Shown: positions 12,652-23,106 of the stretch, piece after piece | Position numbering within the stretch: the first letter of the stretch is position 1 | Layout of the letters: each line of letters starts with the position of its first letter | Assembly (NCBI RefSeq): GCF_000151315.2 | Contig: NW_011887292.1 | Coordinates: 271,304 to 335,303 of the forward strand | Source: Capsaspora owczarzaki ATCC 30864 | Lineage: Eukaryota; Opisthokonta; Filasterea | Reading direction: 5' to 3' | Length of the DNA: 64,000 nt | Program-made: the position numbers and the translations under genes | The notes under the pieces: model-generated | Database searches by the model: none | Told to the model about the DNA's origin: nothing | The model's input: the letters and a program-made list of their open reading frames with translations, nothing else

Positions 12652-14401
12652 CTATATATAGCCCACATAAAGCGACTCGAAACGCACGTCTCGAGCATAC
12701 TCGCTGGGTCGAACGAGCACCTCCCATCCTTCGCGCATTTGTCGGATGTGAGGATTGTCCGCTGCCCGAATTGTCAGCAGCTGGATGGTCGAGCCGACGA
12801 CCGTTGGAATCACTGCTCCTTCGTATCGAACAGCACCTAGCTCGTCGCGAACAACCCAATGAATCGCGCTGTCCGAGCGCTTCCTCTCGCGGACGATTTG
12901 AATTGCCTTCACACGGATTGAGTCTCCAGTGGTGTTCTTGGGCACTGTGACTCTCAGAAACCACGTGGGGTTTGTTTCATGAAACCAGGCGCGTTCAGTT
13001 CGCTGCACGCCCGGCCAGTAGCAGGCTTCGTCCAAAATCCGCTCGGCAACTTCGTCTGGCAGTAATGGCAGGCAAGCAGACTGATTCTCCAGCTCTAGAC
13101 CGCGGGTTAGCAAGCCAAACACGGTCTGAGAGTCCTCGGCAGTTGTGAATCGTGGAATCATGGCAAGTGCAAGGGGGCTTATCTGAGGATTCTCGAAACT
13201 GTGCATCCGCCACCAAATTCCAAAATTCCACAGGATGATGATGCGCCGTTGGTGGACAGTATAGCCTCCGAACTCCTCCCTACATTTGAACAAGAAAAGA
13301 GCAACTGACCGAGTATCCTCCACAGTGGCGTTGACGTCCCATGCATCATAAACCGCCTCCATGCCAGCGTCCCCGATCGCGTTATGATTCAGTCTGTTTG
13401 CGAGCAGGATGACGAGTGAGAAAAATGGCCTGGTTCTCAATGCCCCAACAAAGCAGGCAGCCACAGCCACTTACTCGAGAAGCGTCAATGTGGTGTTCTC
13501 TTTGAGTGCTTCCGCTAGTGCGCGAGCGCCTGCATCCCCAATCTGATTCTGCTCCAAGCTATCCGACCCTCCACCAATTGAGCACCTTCAATGTCCACAG
13601 CATGCTGTATCCCTCATTCATCAGCATCAGCAACTGAGCGTTGACGTACTCGAGCCTGGTTACCGTCGTGTTCACCCTGAGTGCTTCAGCAAGCGATTGT
13701 GCACCATCATTGCCAATCTGATTTCTTTCCAAGCTGATTGTCCCCCTCGCCGCCCGTGAGCAACAGTAATCGGCTTCATAAATTCCTTGGCATCATCACC
13801 AGAGATCTGCTGGTCAACTCACCTGAGCGAGGTCAGCGTCTTGTTCACTTTGAGTGCTTCGGCAATGGCTCGCGTTCCTGCATCGCCAATCTGATTGTCG
13901 CCAAGGCTGGTTTGACTCCTCGGATTAGTGCGCATTCTCAAAGTGCACTGATGCCACTAGCACTGCAACTTGTGACAAGGCTTACAAGAGCTTCTGCAGA
14001 AACTTGTTCACAACGAGCGCTTCAGCAATCGCTCGAGCGCCGAGATCGCCAGTGTGATTTGCATTCAAACTGTCCACCCAAGTCAGTACTCTTGCAATTC
14101 GCATTTGCACTGAGCGAGCATGAAATTCACTCACCTGAGTTGAGTCAGTGTCGTGTTCACTCGGATTGCCTCAGCGATCGCGAGTGTCCCAACGTGGCCA
14201 ATCCGATTCTCGCCCAAACTGTCCATTGATCAGGATCAGCGAGCACTATCTCACCCCCCCCCGCTAGCATCCATAATACTGAGACGACTTACATGAGCTT
14301 GACCACCTTTTGGTTTTCTTTGAGCGCTTCGGCAATCGTTTCTGCTCCAGCATCGCCAATCTGCTCCCTCCACAAACTGCCGTTATTTTGTTAGCATGCG
14401 C

Positions 14402-14438
<37 letters not shown>

Positions 14439-14542
14439 TGCTTTGCTTTTCCCCATCAAAATGGATCTCTTTTCTCTTACCTGAGCAATCCAATCGCGTT
14501 ATTCTTGACTCGATCATACAACTCGCGCTGGATCAGAGTCAT
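12652..14542 (-). CDS. Leucine-rich-repeat (NLRC3/RNH-like) protein with one repeat per exon
   Basis: Minus strand, eight exons: 14542-14481, then six exons of exactly 84 nt (14376-14293, 14218-14135, 14069-13986, 13906-13823, 13733-13650, 13558-13475), then 13393-12652. Every junction is phase 2 and the total is 436 codons (435 aa). Each 84-nt exon encodes one 28-residue RNase-inhibitor-type LRR of pattern LxxNxIGDAGAxAIAEALKxNxTLTxL; a seventh repeat opens the last exon. Such repeats form a curved protein-binding solenoid. After the repeats comes about 210 residues with LPDEVAERILDEACYWPG and several Trp-containing beta-like segments; from memory this resembles a domain found in fungal proteins beginning LPxEI, but I cannot name it. 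No NACHT or other NTPase is present. The start at 14542 is the ATG just before the first repeat; the frame is open upstream (IHRFAWLCSSLTQADPK and so on), so an extra 5' exon is possible. Confidence 0.8.
14404..14437. repeat. T34 homopolymer in the first intron of the LRR gene
   Basis: About 34 thymines on the plus strand, inside the intron between the first and second exons of the minus-strand LRR gene (so an A-run in the transcript). Confidence 0.75.
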
Positions 14543-15018
14543 AGAGGCGATTGGCTTGGACTTGGCTTTGGGATCTGCCTGTGTCAGCGACGAGCACAGC
14601 CAAGCAAAACGGTGAATTCGTGACTTGGGACTGACTCTTCACACTCTTCCCACTCCTCGCTTCGCAACCAACCCCCCGATCTACATGTCATTCCCCTCAA
14701 GCTCCCCCAAGGATCACCCTGAGGCATCACTCGTTGAACGCTTCAGATTGCAAGCACCATGCAGATCACAACGAGCGCTGGGAGTTCAAGGCGTACCAGC
14801 AGTGCTGTCAAAAGCCAAGAGATGCTGGAAAAAAAAAAAAAAAAAAACGTGACTGGTGATGGACGACACTCGCTTCGTCCATGCGCTTTGTGGGTGCATC
14901 AGAGTGCGTTCGTAAAATGTAAAAATTTAAATTACAAGGCAGCTAGAATAACAAAATGACAAAACACACCCCGCTTCTTCTTCTTCTTCTTCTTCTTCTG
15001 CTTGATCGACGGAACAAC
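14543..15018. other. Spacer between LRR gene and MAP kinase kinase gene
   Basis: Upstream of the LRR gene and downstream of the kinase gene, both on the minus strand. Contains an A-run near 14830-14847 and a TTC repeat near 14974-15000 immediately after the kinase stop. It may hold an unrecognised 5' exon of the LRR gene; no separate gene is seen. Confidence 0.35.
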
Positions 15019-17489
15019 TCAAGGCCGGCTGCGTTGCGAGACCCATTCACCCAAGTCGAAAGCGGTGGCCTTGTGTTTGCGAATGAAGGGCGATCCCAAG
15101 AGTTGTTGCGCAGTTGGACGCTTTGAAGGTTCAGACTGAAACAAGCACAAAAACACATGAAAAATGAAATGAAGAGGAAAATGTGGTCCGCCACAATCAC
15201 CTTCCAAACAAAAAAAAAAAAACGCTGACTTACCAGTCGGCGCAGAACTGGACAAATTCGGGCGAAAATGTTGCTGAAGACAACGTTGGCGAGGGCTGCT
15301 CTACAATATGATAGAGCAATTCGAAAAACCGCACCGAACCGGACGCTTCCAAGTCAATCTGCTGCCGGTCTTCCTCGTTGTTGCCACTGGGCCGACTGCC
15401 GTCGTTGGCAGATGGCAGAGGGAATGGAAAATGGCCCAGGGCGAGCTCCATCATGGACAGCCCGAACGACCAGATATCGGACATGACCGAGTACGAATGC
15501 CCTCGAATTCGCTCTGGAGACATGTACGTGATGGTGCCCACCCAGGACACACAACTCGAAATGGAAGTGGCCAGATGCCCGCTCACCCCAAAGTCTGTAA
15601 TCTTGACTTGTCCCTGCCGGTTGATCAAAAGATTGGAGGGTTTGATGTCGCGATGAATAACGTGACGTTCCTTGTGCAGGTACACTAAGCCGTGAAGAAT
15701 CTGTCGAATCAAAACGTGGAGCGAGTCTCAATGTGAGTCAGTCATCATGGGGTGGAAAAGAAACGCGCAGGGGGGTTTGTTTTTTAACAAAAAAATCTTG
15801 TGATGCTCACACACCTGCTCGGCAACTTTGGCCAGCACCAGTTCCGGAATACCACCCTCTGCAGCCTCGGCGACGCTGTGCAGCGAACCGGCGTCCATGT
15901 ACTCGAGCGCGATGGAAATGGAGCCTTCATGGAAAAACGCTCCGTGAAATCGCACGACATACGGACAATTGGCCTCGTATAAGGTGCGCAATTCCAGCAG
16001 AATCTGCTTTCGGATTCTATCGGTGACATCTAATGGAATCACCTACGCGCGACAATCCGATTCAAACGCAGAAGAATTCAATGAGCAAAACCCAAATCGA
16101 AAAGTGAAACATTTGCAAAAGGGCCAAGGCCGCCTCGAGCCCCGTTTGCATGGCTTCAGAACAACACATCTCTACCACCAGAGCAACGGCCGTACCTTGA
16201 GCGCAATGGTCTGCCCTGAAGGACCATGAAGTGCACGGTGCACAGCGCCACCGCTTCCGCGACCAATAACGCCAACCACATCCAAATCCTCAAGTCTGAC
16301 CTCTGCCAAAGGGGGGCGGGTCGGTGGGATTGCTGGGCCTCGATTGGGCCCTGTTGGAGAGCTGGACGCACTGGTTTGAGTCAGACTGACATGCGAAGAA
16401 AGCCTGCTCTGAGCTGCCGAACCAGTGTAGTATCCGGTTTCTTCGATTGGAATGACACTGCTTCTTCGCCCCAATACCGATGGATCCCGGCCCTCGAGCT
16501 GGATGAGCGTGCGCGCAACATTGGCGGGAATGTTGGGATTGAAGCTGGAATAGCTCGAAATTGCAGGCGAATACGATTGCGCCGGCTCGTCTTCAACAAA
16601 CTCGTCATTGAGCTCATGCAGCAATCCATCAGACGAGGCACTGCGTGCAAGGGGGTGGTTGCTGACGGTGGCGGTTCGCGCAAGATTGGAGCCCGATCCG
16701 TGATAAGCGACACGAGTCAACGGAGCGCCGCTGGAGGCTCCTACGTCTTCGCCTAACGGCCGGCCACTCGAGGCGTCGTAGCTCATCGTTCGAGAATACT
16801 GGTGACCATGAGTCCTTTGTGCAGCGGATGTGTCTGCCAAAGCGGCTGCAGGGGAGTGGGATGCTGGTGCAGGAGCTCCAGATCCGGACTGGCGTAAGAG
16901 AGACGAAGACGAGGTAGATCTTGCACGAGTCACCGCAAGGTGTTGCAAGCTGGTGCGCAGCGACGACGTGCTTGTGCTCGAGTAGCTGTGGCGGTGGCCA
17001 TGAGCGACGTTGGGTGCAGGCGACAATGGTAACGATGAGCTGTGCGCTGGCGACTGCTGCGTGTTTGGCATGTCAAAGCAAAACTCGTCCGCCATGTCAT
17101 CATGGTACGTGTCACCAGGCGAGCCTGTGCTCGCGGGCAGGGCTTTGTCCGCAGAAGACGGAACTGGGTGGAGGTCTGACTGAGGGGCTGCTCCAAGCCG
17201 ACTGAAGCTATCCAAGGACGGGGAATTTGAGATGCCTATGAGGATGCAAAAGGCAGGTGAGGTTTCCATGGCACAGAACTCAAAATCAAAACCACAAAAA
17301 CACCAGAACAAAGCAGAAAACAAAAAAAAGCTGGAAGGGGAAAGGACGACTTGCCAGTGCTTGGAAGCGGTTCCAGCTCGAATTGCCCACTGAAAGTCGG
17401 TGTTCCGACTGCGTATGCCCCCGGCAGAGGATGGAGTCCACAAAATTCCGTATTGGCAAAAGGTGATCCAAGCATAGAAGTATCAGACA
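15019..17489 (-). CDS. MAP kinase kinase (MEK/MKK family)
   Basis: Minus-strand exons: 17489-17355, 17235-16196, 16042-15815, 15700-15234, 15135-15019. The first in-frame ATG is at 17475; an upstream exon could supply another start, even a split ATG. About 650 aa. The N-terminal about 310 residues are Ser/Ala-rich and disordered. The kinase domain shows the Gly-loop [13 protein letters not shown], the lysine in [16 protein letters not shown], and the activation segment [20 protein letters not shown] typical of dual-specificity MAP2Ks, which phosphorylate MAP kinases in the cytosol. Kinase subdomain XI ([18 protein letters not shown]) is in the last exon. Two oddities: the first intron has a GC-AG boundary (GCAAGT donor) that phase supports, and the last junction is off by one base with canonical GT-AG sites (see findings). 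Confidence 0.87.
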
Positions 17490-18067
17490 CTGGGGTAAGT
17501 CACACAAATTTCCACACTCAATACCCTAAAAACAAGCTGCTTTTGGAACGAAGAGATTGCTGAGTAAAAAAAACTCTTTTTTTTTTTTTGTTCCGCAACA
17601 CGAACGCGAAATAGCCGGATTATTGTCTGCTTGTCTTTGCGACTCATCCACATTGTGCTTGTAGGTATTGCGATGGCGTATCACGAACGGCATCTGCTGC
17701 TGAGCGCGGATCTATGACCGACCTTTCTCTGGCTCGAACGTGAAGCCATGCTTGGACACTGTGACGCCGCCTTCCTGGAACGTTCCTGAGGTCCTGTACA
17801 TTCCGCACCAATGACAGAGCGACACACGGGCAGAGCGTGGAAGTGAGCCTGGGACGTGTGACTTTGGTAACAGAAGAGACGTGCGCTCCAACCCAGATCG
17901 AAGCCGCCCAAGAACCCAAAGCCGCCTCCCCTCGGCTCAACAGCAGCCCAGAGCAGCACTGAAGCCTCGCAAACAGTGGAGTCAGATCGCAGTGAGAATG
18001 CGAGCTCGAGCTTGTGACGAACGAAGGCTTGTACTGACGCTTTTCGCATGACGCGACGATGCTCACA

Positions 18068-18281
18068 CACAACACACAATGCAAACCCGCTGCTTGGTGC
18101 TGCATTCTGGGGAGGGGTTTGGAAGGGGTTGATTTGTTGAAGAGAGCGATAGAGCGAGGTCGGGGTGAAGTCGTCGGGGGAAGTGGTGCTGTGCTTTTGC
18201 TGACAGGAGGAAGGGCGAAGGCAGGCTCTGCTCGCTCGTCGGAAGCTCAATCCGGGCCTTGAGCTTGGCCTTGTATGCCAT
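18068..18281 (-). other. Open segment, possible upstream exon of the kinase gene
   Basis: From an ATG at 18281 (minus strand) a frame begins MAYKAKLKARIELPTSE and runs about 70 residues before a stop at about 18063. Its composition is protein-like (basic start, then Pro/Ser-rich). No donor was found whose phase clearly joins the kinase exon at 17489, so it may be a separate small gene, an upstream ORF, or chance. Confidence 0.22.
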
Positions 18282-18350
18282 TTGGGATGTGTGGTGTGGA
18301 GCGAGAGGAAAGACACAGAGAGAGAACAAAAAAAGGGGGGGAAAAGGGAA

Positions 18351-18441
18351 GACTGAGAAAAGAGACTGAGAAAAGAGACTGAGAAAAGAGACTGAGAAAA
18401 GAGACTGAGAAAAGAGACTGAGAAAAGAGACTGAGAAAAGA
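18351..18441. repeat. Minisatellite, 7 copies of a 13-bp unit
   Basis: Seven perfect tandem copies of GACTGAGAAAAGA. The next unit is degenerate. It creates a spurious repetitive Leu/Phe/Ser open frame on the minus strand, which was not called as coding. Confidence 0.95.
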
Positions 18442-18759
18442 GTCTAAGAAACCGCAAGCAAGTAGCAGTCGGAGTGGGACACGAAAGAAAGCAGCTCTGA
18501 ATCGTTTCTCGTTTTTCCCTTTGGTTTGCCCTGCCCGCACTTGTCGTTTGGGGGGTCGGTCAGATCGGTTCGTTCTTTGCTCAAAAACCAACAGGCAAAA
18601 CCCTGGTCGCAAAAAGGCTAACGGACGTTTGTTTATTCAAAAGAAGCTGTATCTCAGTCGTCCTTCTTAGTCTGTGTGTCGACTCTGTTTGTTTTTAGAC
18701 TGCATTTTCACCATCTACGGTGATCGAATACTGCTGCTGCCCCTCCAAGATATCTCCTC

Positions 18760-20383
18760 ATGTTGACGAAAGGAATCAAGGCAATCTATACCAACCACCG
18801 CGTGTTCTCAGCCGCTGGGCAGCTCATGTTCCTCTGCGACGATCGCAAGCTCAACTGGTACCTCAAGCGCTCCTTGGCCGTCGTACGTCCAACCCAGCGA
18901 GTGGTTTTGCATCATGCTTCATCTTCGAGTTGATTCCAGTGAAATCAAAGCTTGGGAGGTTGTCAAGTTCTCAAAGTGACATTGTATTGGTGTGACAGGA
19001 GCTCAATCCCAACGTTGCCGAAGGTGACGAGGCCGCCGCTGCACGCCCGTTGCAGCCTGCCGCCTTGGAATCAAGTCCAGCAGCACTGCTCAATGCCACT
19101 GCCGCGGGAGCTGCTGCGGCCGGGACTGCCGGCCCGCGAGCGATTCGGCTCACATTCACTCCAAAGGGACTTGGTCGCGTCAACGATCCATTCTACCTGC
19201 AGGCCCTGCCAAACCGGTGTTTTGTGTGTGGCGCGTTCGATCGCCATGTAGCGCGCGCCGTCCGCGAAGCTGAAACACCGGCAGCGTCGCAGAGCGGTCT
19301 TGCCTCAGGGGACAACTCAGACCCGCCGCCAGCGACCATCTACCGCTGCCACGTCGTTCCGTCGCTGTACCGCCGTCATTTTCCACGCATCTACAAGTCT
19401 CATGCTGCACATGACGTTCTAAGGCTGTGCGGCGCTTGTATTCGACGGTTGGATCCCGTTCGCGCAGCAGTCATGAAACAGCTCGCCAAGGAGTTTGGCG
19501 TGCCCGTCGATGTAAGTTAGATACGTGGATGGCAAAAACTCGTGCAGATCAAATGAGGCAGAGACGTGGCGAGAAACAAGTTCGGGGACTCTGCTCATGA
19601 TTTGTTTTCGATCGATCCATTGTTGTTTATCAAATCACGCTTCTTCTCCTCGCTCTCCTGCGGCAGACCTCGCCACCGCTGACAGAATATGAACAGCGTG
19701 TCGAGCGCATTGCCCGACTGGGATCGGCTCTCAATGGTCACTCACACAACATGCCGCCGGCACGAGTTGAACTTTTGACGACGGAGCTGCTGGGTCATGT
19801 CGCCTTTACACAGCTTGCTGCAACCAAAGAAGGTGATGCGGATCTTCTGCCTTCATGGTGGTCAACATCGTCCGAAGTATTGGAACACCTGCAGCAAGTC
19901 GTGGATGTGGCCAATTCCATTTTGAGCAAAAGCAAATCGGCGCGCAAGGTTCGACTTCGTGACGGTCGCCGTGAACATCCTGAAGACGCTCGTGAGCGGT
20001 TGGGACGGAAGGCCGCTCGTGAAAAGGAGCTGGCCGACTCTACCGTTTCTGACGCGTCACGACCAAATCTGAGCAAAGGAGAAGGTGCACCGCACTCCGG
20101 TCGTCTGGATGGCGATAGTGGCAAGGACAATGGCGCCATCCGTGCCAATGATGACGACGACGATGACGATGACGATGACAACAACAACGACAATGATGAT
20201 GAGGATGATGATGATGATGATGATGATGAAGCGGATCATGGTCGTTTAGTTGTTGCTCGACTTTCGACCGATGCCGCTCTGCTCGACTTTGTTCGTCGAT
20301 GGCGTCGAGCATTCGTTCAGTCGTTGCGCCCACAGCACTTGCCAGCACACTGGTCGATCGATCGCAGTTTAGACATGCGGTGA
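18760..20383 (+). CDS. EXD2 C-terminal (HNH-like) domain protein lacking the exonuclease domain
   Basis: Three exons, 18760-18882, 18999-19511 and 19667-20383, all phase 0; 450 aa. It aligns by eye with the C-terminal half of animal EXD2: IYTNHRVFSAAGQLMFLCDD, then LNWYLKRSL, a Cys/His cluster (CFVCG, HVVPSLYRRHFP, KSHAAHDVLRLCGACI), KQLAKEFGVP, and near the end RWRRAFVQSLRPQHLPAHW. The Cys/His cluster looks like an HNH-type zinc-binding fold. The 3'-5' exonuclease (DnaQ-like) domain that makes up the N-terminal half of animal EXD2 is absent, and the preceding kinase gene is divergent, so it is not simply split off here. Residues about 350-385 form an Asp/Asn/Glu run encoded by GAT/GAC/AAC repeats. 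Function is unknown; nucleic-acid binding or cleavage is an inference from the fold. Confidence 0.85.
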
Positions 20384-20853
20384 TTGCGACTTTTTTTTTT
20401 TTTTTTTTTTTTTGGTTTTGTATTTTGATGAGGAGGAGCGGGTCAAGATCTCCGCGCTCGTTGATGATGGCAATGTCAACCCTTGTCTGTCTGACACGAG
20501 TCTTTTTAACTGCGACATTGTTTGGCAGTGATTCACAGTGCACCTACGATTGTTCAATCAGCAACTGCCGATTAAAGCTTCTTGCTGTTTTATTTTCCAA
20601 CCATCCCCGCCTCTTCCGCTCTGTCTGTACCCTAGTCCATATCAAACAAGTCCTCCTATGATGCGAGTACACTCACCGAGAGAACGAGAACGAACCTTCC
20701 ATTGGTTATTGGTTGTAGTTGGAGTACTTTTATTGGAGTACCGTGTTTTCTATTCTTCTGAATTTGTGTTTGGTTTGGTCTCAGTCTTTCTACCAGACTT
20801 TCCCTCTTCTCTCTCCACTTTCGCTCCCTTTTCCTTCCTTCCTTCCGCTCGCC
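20384..20853. other. Spacer between EXD2-like and HerA-like genes
   Basis: Tandem spacer with a T-run at about 20391-20414 close behind the stop codon and pyrimidine-rich sequence just before the next ATG at 20854. No gene is seen, although the downstream frame is open back to 20719. Confidence 0.4.
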
Positions 20854-23106
20854 ATGGTCCAAGTCGCTGCTGCTGCTGCTGCGTCGTCCGCCGAGCCGTC
20901 CGCCAGCCCTGCTGAGGTTGAAGCGCAGCGGCTCGCGACAATGTGCGCCAACGAGATCGTCGCACGTGGACTGGGGTTTCCCGCCTCCGCCATTGTCGTC
21001 CCGGCGTCAATCCCAAAGGACCTCTCAGCGCTGTTTGTCCAGCGCGTCGTCTACCTCATGAAGCAGAACGAGAAGCTGGCTGCGTCGACGGTCAATGGGG
21101 CAACCTTCTTCACTCCTGCTGCAATTCCCTCAGTCGCAGTCGCTCCTGCTGCTGCTGCTGCTAGTACTCCAGCGCAACCCCCGCCGCCGAAGCTCAACCT
21201 CGAGGCAATCGCACAGAAGCTCGCAAAGGAGTACATTGCACAAGTGCTCGCCGGGAAGGCGTTCCAGTCCAGTCAGATTGCCCCTCCGCCTTCGTTGTCT
21301 GAGCCGGAGCGAAAGAGCTTCCGGCTCCGTGTCATCTTCTTGATGCAAAGCGATGCACGCATCGCTCACACGCCGATGGGTGGAGCGTGCACCTTCTCGC
21401 CGAAGCCAGGCGCTGTCGCTCGAGCTGCTTCCGGTGCACCTTCCACTGTCACAGCCCCAACGTACAATGGCTCCTTCGCAGGGCCATCCGAAGTCCCACA
21501 GTCGCCCGCCAAGCCAGTCATGCCAGCCATGCCAGTCACGCCAGTCACGCCAGCTTCTGCAGGCAAAAAGGCGCGTCCAGCGATTGTGGTTGCCACGACA
21601 GACGCTTCTGTCGATGTCCGAACGTATGACGAGGTCATTCAACGCGGTGGCATCTATGAGGACGCTAGCAACGGCACAGAAGGTGTCGTGCCAAGCCACA
21701 ACGTATTCAACCCTTCGGCTGGCATGCTGCCCTCAGCGGGTCCCCCGCTCACGCTCGAACAAAAGCTGACTCGCCACTTCTTTGACTCTCCCGTGGCCGC
21801 GCCTTCGCAGAAGAAGATTGGCTTTGTGCTCGGAGACCGCATGAGCGCTCGCCAGCAGTTTGCCGAAGCGGCCTACCTCGGCATGCACCGGCCGAATCGC
21901 ACGGCGAACGACCAGGGCGAGAATGTCGACGAAACTCCCGAAGAAGGTGCCAATGAAATCTTTCTCAACACTCACGAGCCCTTTTGTCTCGTGGCAGTGG
22001 GCGTGCAGGGTGCTGGCAAGAGCCACACCATGTCGGTCGTTCTTGAAAATTGTCTCGTGCCGAATCCTCACCCCGCAGGTCGAGAGATTGTTCGGCTCAA
22101 CCGCCCCATGGCAGGGCTGGTTTTGCACTATGATCAGAATACTGCGAGCGTGTGCGAGGCGACCGGGTTGATTTCGCCCGATCCTTCTCTCCAAATCTCG
22201 GCGCTTCCTCGCGACAAGCTAGTAGTCCTCGTTTCCCCGAGCTACTACCACCAGCGTCGCAAGTTCTATGGCGCGTACTGCACGGTGAAGCCGCTCTTGT
22301 TCCGCTGGAGCACGCTCTCCGCCGATCACATCAAGAAGCTGATGCGCATCAAGGACACTGACAGCCAGCTTTACGTCTCTTCGATGTTGGACTTGCTGCG
22401 TCGTTATCAGCGCGATAACAAAACGCCTGACTTCCAAGGGTTTATGGAGCAGGTGCGCGAAAAGTGCCAGCTCCCAGGGCAAGGCGGTGCCCTCGAACAA
22501 CGCGCTTCGTTTTTGGAGGCCATGGTGGCCGAAAGCAGTTTAAACCAAGACCTACGCGCGAGTGGCGCAGATCTCTTGCAGTGCATTGCTCCCGGTAGCC
22601 TTGTGGTCGCTGATCTGACCGATCCGCTTCTGTCGCGGGACGAGGCGAACGGCATCTTCCAAGTGCTCACCGAGCAATTCCGCACGGCCCACGTCTCTGG
22701 CGGCAAGATTCTTGCGTTGGACGAGGCGCACAAGTTCATGAACGGTCTCTCGACGGACGGCCTCAGCAATGCCATTGTCGATGCGGCACGCCTGATGCGC
22801 CACGACGGCATGCGCGTGATTGTGTCGACGCAGTCGCCGAAGGCGCTTGCTCCCGAGCTGCTCGAGCTTGTATCGGTAGCAATGCTGCATCGCTTCCATT
22901 CGCACGACTGGCTGACCTATCTCGACGCCAAGCTGCCGCTCGGTGACTTGAAGTTTGAGCAAATTATGGATTTGCCGCCAGGCTCCGCCCAAGTGATTGT
23001 CAATCGTCATTTGATCGAGCAGGCCCAAGGCCAGCACCAACTTTGCGTGGCTGTTCGTCCTCGCATGACTGCTGATCGAGGCTCCTCTCGTGTCAACCGA
23101 GCATGA
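20854..23106 (+). CDS. HerA/FtsK-like P-loop ATPase
   Basis: Single exon, 750 aa from the ATG at 20854, which follows a pyrimidine tract. The C-terminal half is a P-loop NTPase: Walker A VGVQGAGKSHT at about residues 381-391, Walker B ILALDEAHKF at about 617-626, and a following STQSPKAL near 657, the order and style of HerA/FtsK-type ATPases (VixSQ or STQ motif after the DE). Related uncharacterised proteins occur in fungi (from memory). The N-terminal region carries a duplicated module of about 55 residues, copies at about 35-88 and 126-182, each ending Phe-(Leu/Met)...FTP or FSP, followed by a Pro/Ala linker. No membrane segment is evident. Function is unknown; motor activity on nucleic acid or protein is a family-level guess. 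Confidence 0.8.
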   Translation: MVQVAAAAAASSAEPSASPAEVEAQRLATMCANEIVARGLGFPASAIVVPASIPKDLSALFVQRVVYLMKQNEKLAASTVNGATFFTPAAIPSVAVAPAAAAASTPAQPPPPKLNLEAIAQKLAKEYIAQVLAGKAFQSSQIAPPPSLSEPERKSFRLRVIFLMQSDARIAHTPMGGACTFSPKPGAVARAASGAPSTVTAPTYNGSFAGPSEVPQSPAKPVMPAMPVTPVTPASAGKKARPAIVVATTDASVDVRTYDEVIQRGGIYEDASNGTEGVVPSHNVFNPSAGMLPSAGPPLTLEQKLTRHFFDSPVAAPSQKKIGFVLGDRMSARQQFAEAAYLGMHRPNRTANDQGENVDETPEEGANEIFLNTHEPFCLVAVGVQGAGKSHTMSVVLENCLVPNPHPAGREIVRLNRPMAGLVLHYDQNTASVCEATGLISPDPSLQISALPRDKLVVLVSPSYYHQRRKFYGAYCTVKPLLFRWSTLSADHIKKLMRIKDTDSQLYVSSMLDLLRRYQRDNKTPDFQGFMEQVREKCQLPGQGGALEQRASFLEAMVAESSLNQDLRASGADLLQCIAPGSLVVADLTDPLLSRDEANGIFQVLTEQFRTAHVSGGKILALDEAHKFMNGLSTDGLSNAIVDAARLMRHDGMRVIVSTQSPKALAPELLELVSVAMLHRFHSHDWLTYLDAKLPLGDLKFEQIMDLPPGSAQVIVNRHLIEQAQGQHQLCVAVRPRMTADRGSSRVNRA

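Larger units (their letters stand above)
17490..18759. other. Divergent intergenic region
   Basis: Separates the MAP kinase kinase (-) from the EXD2-like gene (+). It holds the 13-bp minisatellite at 18351-18441 and an open minus-strand segment (18281 down to about 18068) listed separately. Probably promoters and untranslated exons of both neighbours. Confidence 0.4.

Noticed and set aside
13283-13312. Possible 30-nt intron in the last LRR exon (GTCAGT to TGTAG)
   Set aside because: A 30-nt intron is far below the size of others here, is a multiple of three, and removal is not needed for the frame.
17681-18457. Long minus-strand open frame with repeated Leu/Phe/Ser blocks
   Set aside because: It is produced by the 13-bp minisatellite and pyrimidine-rich DNA; no domain or coding signal.
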